Shown here one piece after another: positions 55,726 through 64,000 of a stretch of DNA of 64,000 nucleotides. This stretch comes from Rhyzopertha dominica (taxonomy: Eukaryota; Arthropoda; Insecta; Coleoptera; Bostrichidae): assembly GCA_025024175.1 (NCBI GenBank), contig QCXZ01000137.1, positions 26,837,327 to 26,901,326 of the forward strand, in the 5' to 3' direction. Position 1 is the stretch's first letter, and each line of letters starts with the position of its first letter. The notes beneath the pieces were generated by a model that saw nothing but the letters and a program-made list of their open reading frames with translations, had not been told where the DNA came from and did no database searches. The position numbers and the translations under genes are program-made.

Positions 55726-58700
55726 TTACTCTTGATTTCCCGAATTTGAGGTGCAGGGGTCGTTTTGTCTGTCAGTACCGTCGTCAGGTATCTGTAATTT
55801 TGAATTTAATTTTGGTCTGAGTTCCTTGACATGAGTAATAAATAATTTATTGTTTGTGGGGTTTAGAATTGAAACTCTATTATGCTCTAAAAGTTCAACA
55901 ATTTTGAAAGGACCGGCATAACGATTCGAGGACTTGTTCCGAGAACTTCCGTGTGCCGTNATATATACCATGTCGTTAATTTTGANATTGTNAATTTTGG
56001 GTTCATGTATTTCATTTCTTGTTTGTTTTCGTTCCTGTTCTTTATATGTTACTTGTTCATAAAGAGATTTTACTTTGTCCGCATGAGAATTTACGTAGTC
56101 TGTATAAAAATTTCGATTTGTCAGAATGGAAGGGTCTCTCAAATTCGTGTGGCCATAGACCAATTCGAAAGGTGTATAACCAGTAGTTGAATGAATCGTA
56201 TTATTGTAAGCTATTATTACATATGGTACTAAATCTGTTTCGTTAGGATACTGTTCTTTTAGTAACCTGTAATGTTCTAACATTGTGGAATGAAATTTGT
56301 TCACAGGTGCATTACCATCATGATGATTCGGTGTGGTAAAGTGCACTTTGATTTTGTGTGAATTTAGCAGATTTTTAAAAGTTTCTGATTTAGAAAAATA
56401 AGATGCGTTATCGGTGACAATTTGTTCAGGAATTCCGTATGCAGAGAAAAATTTAATAAATGCGTCACATATGTTAGTCGAATTTTCGGCGACAATTTCA
56501 TATGCTTGAGCGAATTTTGAAAACTTGTCTATGAATGTTAAATATTTGCGTTTGCTTAGTTGAAATACGTCGGCATGAACAATTTGGAATGGCCTGGAAG
56601 GAGTTTCCGTTAAAACTTGTGGTGTATCTACTGAAATTCTAGAATACTTTGCTCTTTGACAAATTTCACACGCGTTTATGAATTCATTGATGTCCTGTTT
56701 CATTTTGCACCAATAATAATTTCTTTGTATCCTTTCTAAGGTTTCTGAAATACCTTGGTGATTGGTCTTTGACTCGTGATAGTTTTGGATAATTAAAAGT
56801 TTTTCGTCTTTATCGTACAGGGTGTTAACTAATTTAGAACAAGATATTATTTTTGTAATTTTGGGGTCAAAATCTTTGGTGTACACTTCATTAAAAGTGT
56901 TATACAAATCTTTCGTCCTGAAATACATGTATGCAGTTTTCCCTGGAATGATTCTTTCAAGTAACAGTTTTTTAATAAGTACTCTATTAAAAGTCGGAAT
57001 TGATATGTCGATAATTTTGTGTGTCCCGTCTTGTCGTTCTGTCAGAGTTATAGTCTGAAGAGGGTTGTGACTTATGCGTAGTTGATATGGTTTATTGTTA
57101 ACAATTTCGTCTAATATTGGTATTGGGTCGCGAGATGTAAAATTGTTCGAGGAATGCACAGTGTGACTTTTAATGGGCGGTCGGATTTGTATGTTCGAAA
57201 TTATATTGATTCTCCTAGATTGATTGCTTGGGTTTTTTCTTACTGGGGATTCCAAAATTTCTTCAACTTTTATGTTGGGATCAATTTCACCATCAATTAA
57301 AATTTCACTTAAAATTTCGTCCAATTCATTATCGCTCATAAATTTTGAAATGTCTGAGTTTATGTCTCCTGGCTGATTAATGACTGAGTCTGTTTCTAAT
57401 GCGTTCAATTTTGCATCTGTTACTGTTTTATCGGTATAATTACATACTAGGATTTTAATGCCTGAATTTGAAAATATGTGATTTAAAATTGATCTTACTT
57501 TTGACCAGCTAAGTTTATCTAAGCCACATCCTAGTTTCGGTATTGCTAATTTCGTAATTTTATCGTTTTTCAGGGATCGTTTTAAATCGACCAATGCTTT
57601 AAATAAGTCTGAATACAAAGGTTTGTCGAAATACTTATTTTTAGTTATCAGATAATACACATTTCGGTTTTCAGTTTTCAGTGATGCTACTTCTCCGAGA
57701 TTTTTGTTTTGTGAAATGAGTTCGTCTATTCCTCCAAATTTATTTTTGATTCTTAGAGCTAAGCCAGCATTCATGAAAAAGTCTTTCGATACGCAATGGG
57801 CTAAGGCATAATCACACGGTAGTGAAAGAATATCCTTGTTTACCTCTGTATAACACGGGCAACTATCAAATTTTGTGGATTTCAAAAAGTCGTTGTAATT
57901 TAGATCTTCAGGAACTGTTATTCTGCTTAACGCATCAGCATTAGCGTTTAGCTTTCCTTTTTTATAAATGATTTCATAATCATATTCTTCCAACCTAAGT
58001 CTCCACCTGACTAATTTAGAATTTGGGTTCTTTAACGAAAATAGCCACACAAGCGGTCTGTGATCGGTGTAAATTTTGAAGTGCCTACCAAATAAATAAG
58101 GCCTGAAATGTTTTACTGCCCATACTATGGCCAGTAATTCCTTTTCAATAGTAGAATAACGAGTTTCTGACTGATTTAGCGTTCGAGAAGCATAAGCAAT
58201 AGGTCTATCCTGAGGGGGTGAACCTTGAGACAATACTGCTCCAATAGCGTAATTAGAGGCGTCAGTAGTTAATATAAATTCTTTGCTGAAATTTGGATAT
58301 TGGAGAATTGGATCGTTACATAATAATTTTTTACAGGTTTCAAAGCAATTTAGAAATTCCGGAGTGTGTTCTATCTTTGCATCCTTTTTAAGACAACTTG
58401 TAAGTGGTTTGGTTACCTTTGCAAAATTTTTTATAAAGCGGCGATAATACCCGAGAAGGCCTAGGAATGATATTATATCACGAGATGTTTTTGGAACAGG
58501 AAATTTTTTTATGATTTCGATTTTATCTGGGTTCGGACGTACACCATCTTTACCAATAATATGACCTAAGTATGGAACAGAGTGACACAAAAATTCGGAT
58601 TTGTCAAGTTGAATTTTTAGATTTGCCTTTCTTAAACGAGTAAATACGTCTCTTAACCTTTGAATGTGTTCCTGTAATGACGTGGAAAATACTATGATAT

Positions 58701-59451
58701 CATCCAAGTATACAAGGCATTTTTCATTTTGTATTCCTCTCAAGATGTTGTCCATGACGCGCTGAAATGTCGCAGGTGCATATCTAAGGCCAAATGGCAT
58801 TCTCAAAAATTCGAATTTTGCGTTGTTAACAGAAAAAGAAGTTTTTGGGACATCTTGGGGATCTACCTCTATTTGATGAAAACCGGATGTGAGATCAAGT
58901 GTCGTGAAATAATTACAGTTTCCTAGTTTGTCTAAAATTTCAGTAATATTTGGTATTGGATATTTATCGTTAATTGTTCTTTCGTTTAGCTTTCTGTAAT
59001 CAATGACTACGCGCCATTTTTGTTTCCCGGATGCATCTTTCTTCTTCGGTACTATCCAAACTGGAGAATTCCACGGAGAATTTGATGGTTGTATAATTCT
59101 TTGTTTTAGTATTTTATCGATTTGGTCTTGTATTTCGCCTTTATGAATTTCTGGAAAGCGATACGATTTTGTGGATATCGGGGTATCGTCTTTTAATTTA
59201 ATTGAATGTTTAATCTGATTCGTAAATGAGAGTGGCAACTGATCACAATATAGGATGTCTCTAAATTCATAACAAAGTTTACGAATAGCCTCGTATTCCT
59301 CTTGATTTAGGTGCGATAGTCGCAAATTTTTTAAATTCTGTTTCATAAATTTATCAATTAAATCGTGGTCGTCATAAAAGTTTTTTTTCGATAAAATTTT
59401 GTTCTGTTTGCTCAGTTTCAATGTATGGTTCCAAAATAAAAGGTGTTTCAA
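55726..59451 (-). CDS. pol: Errantivirus Pol: RT, RNase H, macrodomain, integrase
   Basis: This 1241-codon frame holds, in order, four domains. RT (about residues 85-330) has VWIVPKK, RMPFGLRYAPATFQR and an intact YLDD near 247. RNase H (about 390-515) has TTDAS with Asp 397 and TDHRP. A TARG1-like macrodomain follows (about 540-670). Integrase (about 890-1130) has an HHCC finger (HQGISETLERIQ, CEICQ), the first core Asp near 961 and the second in TDNASYF near 1014. In the third catalytic motif the expected Glu is Asn (APVNKFHS). An acidic linker of ~200 residues separates macrodomain and integrase. The annotated start is only the first in-frame Met; the protein should begin upstream by -1 frameshifting from gag. 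Three X residues near residues 1155-1165 come from N's. It overlaps nothing and ends 7 bp before the env ATG. Confidence 0.93.
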   Translation of the reverse strand: MKHLLFWNHTLKLSKQNKILSKKNFYDDHDLIDKFMKQNLKNLRLSHLNQEEYEAIRKLCYEFRDILYCDQLPLSFTNQIKHSIKLKDDTPISTKSYRFPEIHKGEIQDQIDKILKQRIIQPSNSPWNSPVWIVPKKKDASGKQKWRVVIDYRKLNERTINDKYPIPNITEILDKLGNCNYFTTLDLTSGFHQIEVDPQDVPKTSFSVNNAKFEFLRMPFGLRYAPATFQRVMDNILRGIQNEKCLVYLDDIIVFSTSLQEHIQRLRDVFTRLRKANLKIQLDKSEFLCHSVPYLGHIIGKDGVRPNPDKIEIIKKFPVPKTSRDIISFLGLLGYYRRFIKNFAKVTKPLTSCLKKDAKIEHTPEFLNCFETCKKLLCNDPILQYPNFSKEFILTTDASNYAIGAVLSQGSPPQDRPIAYASRTLNQSETRYSTIEKELLAIVWAVKHFRPYLFGRHFKIYTDHRPLVWLFSLKNPNSKLVRWRLRLEEYDYEIIYKKGKLNANADALSRITVPEDLNYNDFLKSTKFDSCPCYTEVNKDILSLPCDYALAHCVSKDFFMNAGLALRIKNKFGGIDELISQNKNLGEVASLKTENRNVYYLITKNKYFDKPLYSDLFKALVDLKRSLKNDKITKLAIPKLGCGLDKLSWSKVRSILNHIFSNSGIKILVCNYTDKTVTDAKLNALETDSVINQPGDINSDISKFMSDNELDEILSEILIDGEIDPNIKVEEILESPVRKNPSNQSRRINIISNIQIRPPIKSHTVHSSNNFTSRDPIPILDEIVNNKPYQLRISHNPLQTITLTERQDGTHKIIDISIPTFNRVLIKKLLLERIIPGKTAYMYFRTKDLYNTFNEVYTKDFDPKITKIISCSKLVNTLYDKDEKLLIIQNYHESKTNHQGISETLERIQRNYYWCKMKQDINEFINACEICQRAKYSRISVDTPQVLTETPSRPFQIVHADVFQLSKRKYLTFIDKFSKFAQAYEIVAENSTNICDAFIKFFSAYGIPEQIVTDNASYFSKSETFKNLLNSHKIKVHFTTPNHHDGNAPVNKFHSTMLEHYRLLKEQYPNETDLVPYVIIAYNNTIHSTTGYTPFELVYGHTNLRDPSILTNRNFYTDYVNSHADKVKSLYEQVTYKEQERKQTRNEIHEPKIXNXKINDMVYXTAHGSSRNKSSNRYAGPFKIVELLEHNRVSILNPTNNKLFITHVKELRPKLNSKLQIPDDGTDRQNDPCTSNSGNQE
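57438..57834 (-). other. Macrodomain (TARG1/OARD1-like) inside Pol
   Basis: Pol residues about 540-670 show the TARG1-type macrodomain pattern. SLPCDYALAHCVS (substrate loop) is followed by MNAGLALRIKNKFGG, GEVASLK, YYLITKNKYFDKP, AIPKLGCGLDKLSW and a final strand ending IKILVC. In human TARG1 the catalytic pair is Lys84 and Asp125; the corresponding Lys 604 (in LITK) and Asp 645 (in GCGLD) are both present here. TARG1 hydrolyses ADP-ribose esters on Glu/Asp and can reverse ADP-ribosylation (established for the family). Its use by this element is inference. Confidence 0.88.
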
Positions 59452-59830
59452 TGTTTAGCGTTAATTGTTCTTCGCTTTTATTTAATATTGTAACAATAGC
59501 GAAATTATTTTTGACGGTAACAAGACATTGTGGTATTTCTACATTTTTACCAATTTTTGTGTAAGGAAGTATTCCTTCTTTAGTTGGGCATTGAACCGGA
59601 ATTTTGATGACCTGTTCTGATCGTGGTGCCAAAGTTTGTACCATAGGTAAATAATGAAAATTAACGTTCTTTAGCGGCTTCGTTTGGTCAGAATTTTCGT
59701 TTTCTAAAAGTAATTTTATAGACTTATTTTTAGGTAATTTTAGTAATTTGTGTTCACAATCTATCTGAGCATGAACTTGGCTTAATAAGTCAAAACCTAT
59801 TAGTCCATCATATTTAGGCGAGAAATTAAA
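59372..59830 (-). pseudogene. Errantivirus Pol: protease-RT linker in a shifted frame
   Basis: This frame (Met at 59644, open up to about 59830) continues the protease C-terminus (GLIGFDLLSQ) and a linker. It lies in a different frame from both the protease start and the RT ORF. One break is near 59825-59850 and the second at an 8-T homopolymer (59381-59388), which then restores the original frame. Either both are real indels or one or both are assembly errors in homopolymers. Confidence 0.65.
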
Positions 59831-60060
59831 AAGATTTGAAAAAATTTGAAATTTTTACTTGAGGGGAAATTTTGCAATTTTGGCAGATTAACGACGGAAT
59901 CATGGTAAGTTGTACCATGCGAGGTTGAAACAGAGAAATATTCGTTCGCAATGAATTGTGGAAATAATTTTTGCGCTAAATTTGGTGACATGAAGCTACG
60001 TGTAGAACCTGTGTCGACTAGAAATTTAGCATTTAGGTCTGGCATATAAATATGGGGCAA
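59800..60060 (-). CDS. Errantivirus Pol: retroviral-type aspartic protease (N-terminal part)
   Basis: Shows the retropepsin active-site motif FLVDTGSTRSF near 60010-60040. It is in the -1 frame relative to gag and starts just past the gag stop, so it is expected to be made by -1 frameshifting. The frame is cut at its 3' side by the break described at 59825-59850. Confidence 0.8.
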   Translation of the reverse strand: MPHIYMPDLNAKFLVDTGSTRSFMSPNLAQKLFPQFIANEYFSVSTSHGTTYHDSVVNLPKLQNFPSSKNFKFFQIFLISRLNMMD

Positions 60061-60086
60061 ATTTTTTATATTAAAGCTATTGAATT

Positions 60087-61352
60087 CTAAGTTTTGTTGT
60101 CGTCTTGGTCGGTCAGATAAAAATTTGATTGATCATCTTCAGGTACAAAGTTTTGTGGGTCTTCGTCGATGGTTTCGTCTGTCATTTGTTCGAATAATTC
60201 GACTTGTTCGTCTTGGGGTTCATCAATCTCCTGATCTGCATGATTTAATTCCTCTGCTACCCAATTAGGCCTAGCAGTTGGCGTGAAATAATTTTGTTGT
60301 CTTGGAAAGTGAGAGAAATTTCGTTTTGTTGATTTAATCGAAGATACACTCATTGGTGTCGGTCTGTACTGATTGGGATTGGCTCTTACGCTTTGATTAT
60401 TATTTGGGGTTTGAGTTGGCTTTGGTTTGCCAAACACTTGGGCATTTGTGAAGAATTTTTGCGGTTTATAGACCGGCTGGATATTAATCGGGTTCCGGGG
60501 AAACGGAACGGGCTGTGAAGTAGACGGCTGTGCATGATAATTTTGAGAAAAACTTTGTGCTTGACTGTATTGTTGCGGCATTGGTTGTAATGGTGGTCTG
60601 AATAAATAATTACCTGGGGTAACCTTTCGTATCGGATTCGATCTTTGAGCAACATTAAGCGAGTTTGAGATATTCTGAGAATATTTGAAATTTTCTTCTT
60701 CTATAACAATAGCTAATGCGTCTTCAATTGATTTTGGATCCTTCATTCTTACCATCATCTGTATCTGACTCGGAATGTGTCTAATGAAAGTTTTTAAAGC
60801 GAGATCATCATATGTTTTATTCATTATGATTTTTTCCGGTGCGCTAAATGGTGACAAATTCACTTTTGCTCTAATTAGCTCGCGTGTGTCTTGACATCTC
60901 TGACCAAAGTTAAACGTTGTTTCGTTTTTGAATGGTTTCAAAACTAATAAATCTTGAATAAGACATTCGACACTTCGTTGGTCCGCGAATGTACTAATTA
61001 ATGTGCGTTTTAACACTTCCCATGTTTCAATTTCGGTGCGATTACCAACCAATAATAACGCTCGGTCTCTTAATTTACCTAATACGGCATTAAAAAGTGT
61101 GTCATTAATTGGATCGGCAGGGTTGTCCCTGTTCGCGTATTTTCTGAAAAGTCGTTCACTCGAGTTTAAAAATATGTTTAACGTGTGGGCACTCCCATCG
61201 TAAACATTAATGCTATCTAGATCTAATTTTAAAAGAGTGACGTTCACTTCTCTATTAGCCATTGTAGTATTTGAATCTATTGATTCTGAACAATTTTGAC
61301 TGTCGAATTTTAAAATTTGATTCAGTAGGACAGTAATGTCCTCGACAGACAT
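60087..61352 (-). CDS. gag: Errantivirus Gag
   Basis: 421 codons, intact. The first ~220 residues look like an errantivirus capsid (SSERLFRKYANRDNPADPIN, ETTFNFGQRCQDTRELI). The rest is Pro/Gln/Asn-rich with an acidic C-terminus. No CCHC zinc knuckle is present, as is common in this group. It forms the particle and binds element RNA (family knowledge). The start is the ATG at 61352, about 45 nt downstream of a candidate splice donor. Confidence 0.88.
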   Translation of the reverse strand: MSVEDITVLLNQILKFDSQNCSESIDSNTTMANREVNVTLLKLDLDSINVYDGSAHTLNIFLNSSERLFRKYANRDNPADPINDTLFNAVLGKLRDRALLLVGNRTEIETWEVLKRTLISTFADQRSVECLIQDLLVLKPFKNETTFNFGQRCQDTRELIRAKVNLSPFSAPEKIIMNKTYDDLALKTFIRHIPSQIQMMVRMKDPKSIEDALAIVIEEENFKYSQNISNSLNVAQRSNPIRKVTPGNYLFRPPLQPMPQQYSQAQSFSQNYHAQPSTSQPVPFPRNPINIQPVYKPQKFFTNAQVFGKPKPTQTPNNNQSVRANPNQYRPTPMSVSSIKSTKRNFSHFPRQQNYFTPTARPNWVAEELNHADQEIDEPQDEQVELFEQMTDETIDEDPQNFVPEDDQSNFYLTDQDDNKT

Positions 61353-61392
61353 ACAATTATATTGAAATATATAAAGGAAATAAATGTAAGGT

Positions 61393-61398
61393 ACTCAC
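61393..61398 (-). promoter_or_regulatory. Candidate splice donor upstream of gag
   Basis: Minus strand CT|GTGAGT between the LTR leader and gag; a sensible donor for the subgenomic env mRNA of errantiviruses. The acceptor was not identified. Confidence 0.4.
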
Positions 61399-61436
61399 AG
61401 GATTATTATTATATTCTTCATCTGTGGTACTAATTC

Positions 61437-61652
61437 CGATGCTCTTGGCGTTGGATGGTCCCTATGACCTGGTTTGCGTCTGAAGTCTGGTGGTCCGTAT
61501 TCAGCGGTGGCACCTGGGGGATCTTCTAGACGAAGGTTTTTCCCGATGCTCTCAGCGTTGGATGGTCCCGATGACCTGGTTTAACGTCTAAAGCCTGGTA
61601 GTCCGTATTCAGCGGTGGCACCTGGGGGATCTTCTAGACGGAGTTCGTTGTT
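61437..61652 (-). repeat. Tandem duplication of about 106 bp in the errantivirus leader
   Basis: Two adjacent units, each with CCGATGCTCT, GCGTTGGATGGTCC, TATTCAGCGGTGGCACC and ATCTTCTAGACG, start at 61437 and 61543 with a few differences. They lie between the primer-binding site and gag, where packaging and insulator-type sequences are usually found. Confidence 0.75.
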
Positions 61653-61728
61653 TTTCTTGGTTCGCGTAAGATAAACGGGTAAACGGTAAAAACCGACGAT
61701 TCCGTATACTGCGGCGATATCTCCCGTT

Positions 61729-61745
61729 ATCCTACTGACTGCGCC
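61729..61745 (-). promoter_or_regulatory. tRNA primer-binding site
   Basis: Minus strand GGCGCAGTCAGTAGGAT directly follows the 5' LTR. It has the form of the tRNA-Ser-type site used by 17.6/297-like errantiviruses; the first T is shared with the LTR end. Confidence 0.8.
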
Positions 61746-62026
61746 AGTAATGTTATTGGTTATTGCCAATAAGTTTTTAAAAACAATTTATTTTATCCAA
61801 AATACAAACGGTTAATATGTGAATACAAGTATCGTTATACCAAGCTATGAAACTACGACCGAACTAACTCTACCAGCCTTAAGTGCTATTTATTACTTTT
61901 CCTTATCGGAATAAATGTCTACTCAGCTTTCGCTCTAAGTCGCACATCTACAGAGCGCGCCGTGGCCTCGGTCCTGATACGGGAGAGGCCGATGTCCTTG
62001 GGGTGTTCATATGGAAGGACATAACT
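61746..62026 (-). repeat. Errantivirus 5' LTR
   Basis: 281 bp, nearly identical to 53737-54017. On the minus strand it runs AGTTATGTCC to AACATTACT and would carry promoter and polyadenylation functions. Confidence 0.93.
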
Positions 62027-63340
62027 GCCGCAGTATTACACTAAAAAAAGATGTGAAGTAAGGTTCTATAGTTGTTTGAAAATGGGAAGTTTTACCACTT
62101 CATGCGTCACATTCGTTTGATAGGTACTGATTTAAATGCTTGATTTGTATCGTTTAGTAGTGGGTGTGATTTCTTAATTTTTGGCATATTGGATAACCTC
62201 CAATATCGACACGGGGCACGGGGCCGCGTTCTTTGCACCGTTTGCTAGCTAGTAACCACCTAAATATCGTTATTTATTTAACAATGAATTGTAATATTTT
62301 ATTAAGCTTGCGTTCTGCCTACAACCTACAACACAAATAAGTAGAAGGCGTCGACCTTCCTGTTGAAGATCACGTTATTTAGGTCGTGGCTTCTTTAAAT
62401 CTTGACGAATCTCCCGATATGATACTCTTTTTTTAAGGTGGTTGTACCGCTTGTGGTTTGCAAGGCAAGTAAAACACGTACGGTTTTATTAGATTTTTGG
62501 GAATAATTAAACAAGGTGTGTTCTTGCGTTCTTGACGCGGTCTGTTTTAGTCAAATCCGCGCAGCATTCAGCTGACAACATAATATTTCTTATTTTTCTT
62601 TAAGTCGACCAATCAGTCAATCGTTTTTTAATAATAGAACTATGTCAGTGTCACCATGCTGTTGGCCACCATTATGTCGCACTAGCAAACCAATATGGTG
62701 TCATCTGGTTGTGGCTTCTAAGGTCAGAGTAAGAGTATTTTCATATTTTGAAAATAGCGCGAAAGGTAAGTAATTATAGCCTGAAATACATATCAGGTAT
62801 TTACTTTAAACAGTTAATTTAATGCAAGCTTGTAAAAATTAGAGTTATTTTTTCAACAGAAAACTTGTAAAACAGCATCTTGCGTATGCGTCGTGCTGTG
62901 ACGTCATTAATTTGTCGTACATTATGTATCTATTTTAACAATAGTGTTTCCACTGAAATGAGAAGTTTTACTACTTTATGCGTCACATTTGTTTTCGAGT
63001 GGAGATACTTTTTCATTTTCGGTATACTGACACTCACAATTTTGAAACGAGACGCGCCGCCGCATTCTTTGCACCGTTCTTCCTGGACCGCACAAGTACG
63101 TCGGCGACTAAATCGAATGTCGGTTGCGTCGATATTTTAATTTTAAAGTACAGGGGAATAGAAGTCCGAAATATTGCTTCTTCTATACTGTGTCGGAAGT
63201 GACCCAAAAAAGTCAACGATCATTGGCCCATCGGAAAGGTTATGGCATCTGTGTTCTGAGACGTGCAGAATACTACAACGCGTGCCCATATATAGATAAT
63301 TTGACGATGACCACGCTAGCTACATTGGACTAAGATATCA
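62027..63340. repeat. Right part of the dispersed repeat flanking the errantivirus
   Basis: Shares ordered segments with 52070-53736. It is also partly self-duplicated: GAAGTTTTACYACTT with ATGCGTCACAT and TTCTTTGCACCGTT at 62085-62245 recur at 62960-63080. The small plus-strand frames here do not resemble any protein family. Confidence 0.5.
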
Positions 63341-64000
63341 TGACTCAACCCTCTGAACAGTTCAGACTTAGCTCTACAAGTATCACCTATTTGGACTCCT
63401 GAAACATAACTTAGTGTCTATGTAGTTAAGATAACAATTTTTTTACACTAGGTACATAAAAACTTTGTTACCACGTTAAAATAAATATATAACAGTAAGG
63501 ATGAATATCTTAAAAAATCTCGTTCAAATTCAACATTTACATCCTTGTAACTTGAACATATAATGTCACTATGTTTAGATGCCACGCAGGAACGAGAGAT
63601 GTGTTATTTTGCCTGAGATAAATTCTCTTACTTCATCAAACAGGTATTCTTTTCGAAAAAAAGGTTTCACTTTTGTTTCAATTCATTTATTTACGTTACA
63701 AAATAACGAATAAATAATAATTGGAAGACGTCCCTNCCCAAACGAAAGTTTTATCAAACCTGGTAAGTAAAATATTCGAATTTGGGATCACGATATGAAA
63801 CAACAAACGTAATCACCGAACGCAGCTTTTTTGATAATCTTATCGTAAGAGAATGGGAAATAAATATACACTATTAGAGGTTAAAACGAAACAAGAACAA
63901 AAAAAGCAAAATTCCTGCTTAACCCAGATTATTACTTCGGCAGGTTAGCACGCTAGTGTAATACCGTAAACAATTGGTCACTAGACTTTGTTGTAATTTG
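63341..64000. other. No feature seen
   Basis: AT-rich sequence to the right edge with one N at 63736; no gene or repeat recognised. Confidence 0.45.

Larger units (their letters stand above)
53737..62026 (-). mobile_element. Errantivirus (insect endogenous retrovirus, Ty3/gypsy with env), 8.29 kb
   Basis: Minus-strand element with two 281-bp LTRs that differ by about two bases plus one N. It has a primer-binding site, a polypurine tract and the gag-pol-env order. LTRs begin AGT and end ACT, the errantivirus rule. Protease is in the -1 frame relative to gag, as in gypsy-group elements. The pol frame shows two compensating breaks and a replaced integrase residue, so this copy is probably not autonomous. 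The outer flanks read GACG (left) and GCCG (right), so a 4-bp target duplication is not exact. An extra macrodomain in Pol sets it apart from textbook members. Confidence 0.93.

Noticed and set aside
53733..62030. 4-bp target duplication for the errantivirus
   Set aside because: Flanks read GACG and GCCG; three of four bases match, which is not enough to claim a duplication.

Overview
The window looks like nuclear DNA from an insect. It is AT-rich and intron-containing, with two gustatory-receptor (Gr, 7tm_7) genes set among many retroelements: Ty3/gypsy, an env-bearing errantivirus, APE-type non-LTR elements and Penelope-like elements (PLEs). The order cannot be fixed from sequence alone. 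Scattered N's indicate a draft assembly. There are no bacterial operons, CRISPR arrays, rRNA operons or convincing tRNA genes.

Layout. 1-8.9 kb: a minus-strand non-LTR element (LINE-A) runs off the left edge. Its ORF1 is split by a young LTR element (2377-8719; LTRs nearly identical; 4-bp target duplication CAAG). That element carries a decayed second LINE as internal cargo. 8.9-15.2 kb: a PLE relic, then a decayed Ty3/gypsy element whose gag is interrupted by a 2.5-kb insertion with a 23-bp target duplication. 15.4-16.6 kb: Gr gene 1, two exons. 17-25.3 kb: PLE, LINE and gypsy relics. These include a three-level nest: a hAT-like element (8-bp duplication) sits inside a gypsy pol relic and itself contains a 551-bp insert with two identical hammerhead ribozymes 352 bp apart. 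26.7-38.3 kb: Gr gene 2, with two exons separated by a 10.5-kb intron full of retroelement relics. 39-53.7 kb: mostly gene-poor AT-rich DNA holding a head-to-head PLE pair, a weak 5S-rRNA-like stretch and a 1.25-kb snap-back palindrome. 53.7-62.0 kb: a nearly complete minus-strand errantivirus with LTRs, PBS, polypurine tract, gag, pol and env. 62.0-64 kb: flanking repeat and unannotated DNA.

Most striking points. (1) The errantivirus Pol carries a macrodomain resembling TARG1/OARD1, a de-ADP-ribosylating enzyme, between RNase H and integrase; the Lys and Asp used for catalysis in TARG1 are both present. (2) The twin hammerhead ribozymes have every core nucleotide and perfect or near-perfect helices, in an arrangement that could release a 352-nt circular RNA, as in retrozymes and PLEs. 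(3) A long foldback locus could supply hairpin-derived siRNA.

The only host genes I can support are the two Gr genes. Almost everything else is mobile DNA in different states of decay. The errantivirus copy has two apparent frame breaks in pol, and its integrase has Asn where the third catalytic acidic residue is expected, so this copy is probably defective despite its young LTRs.
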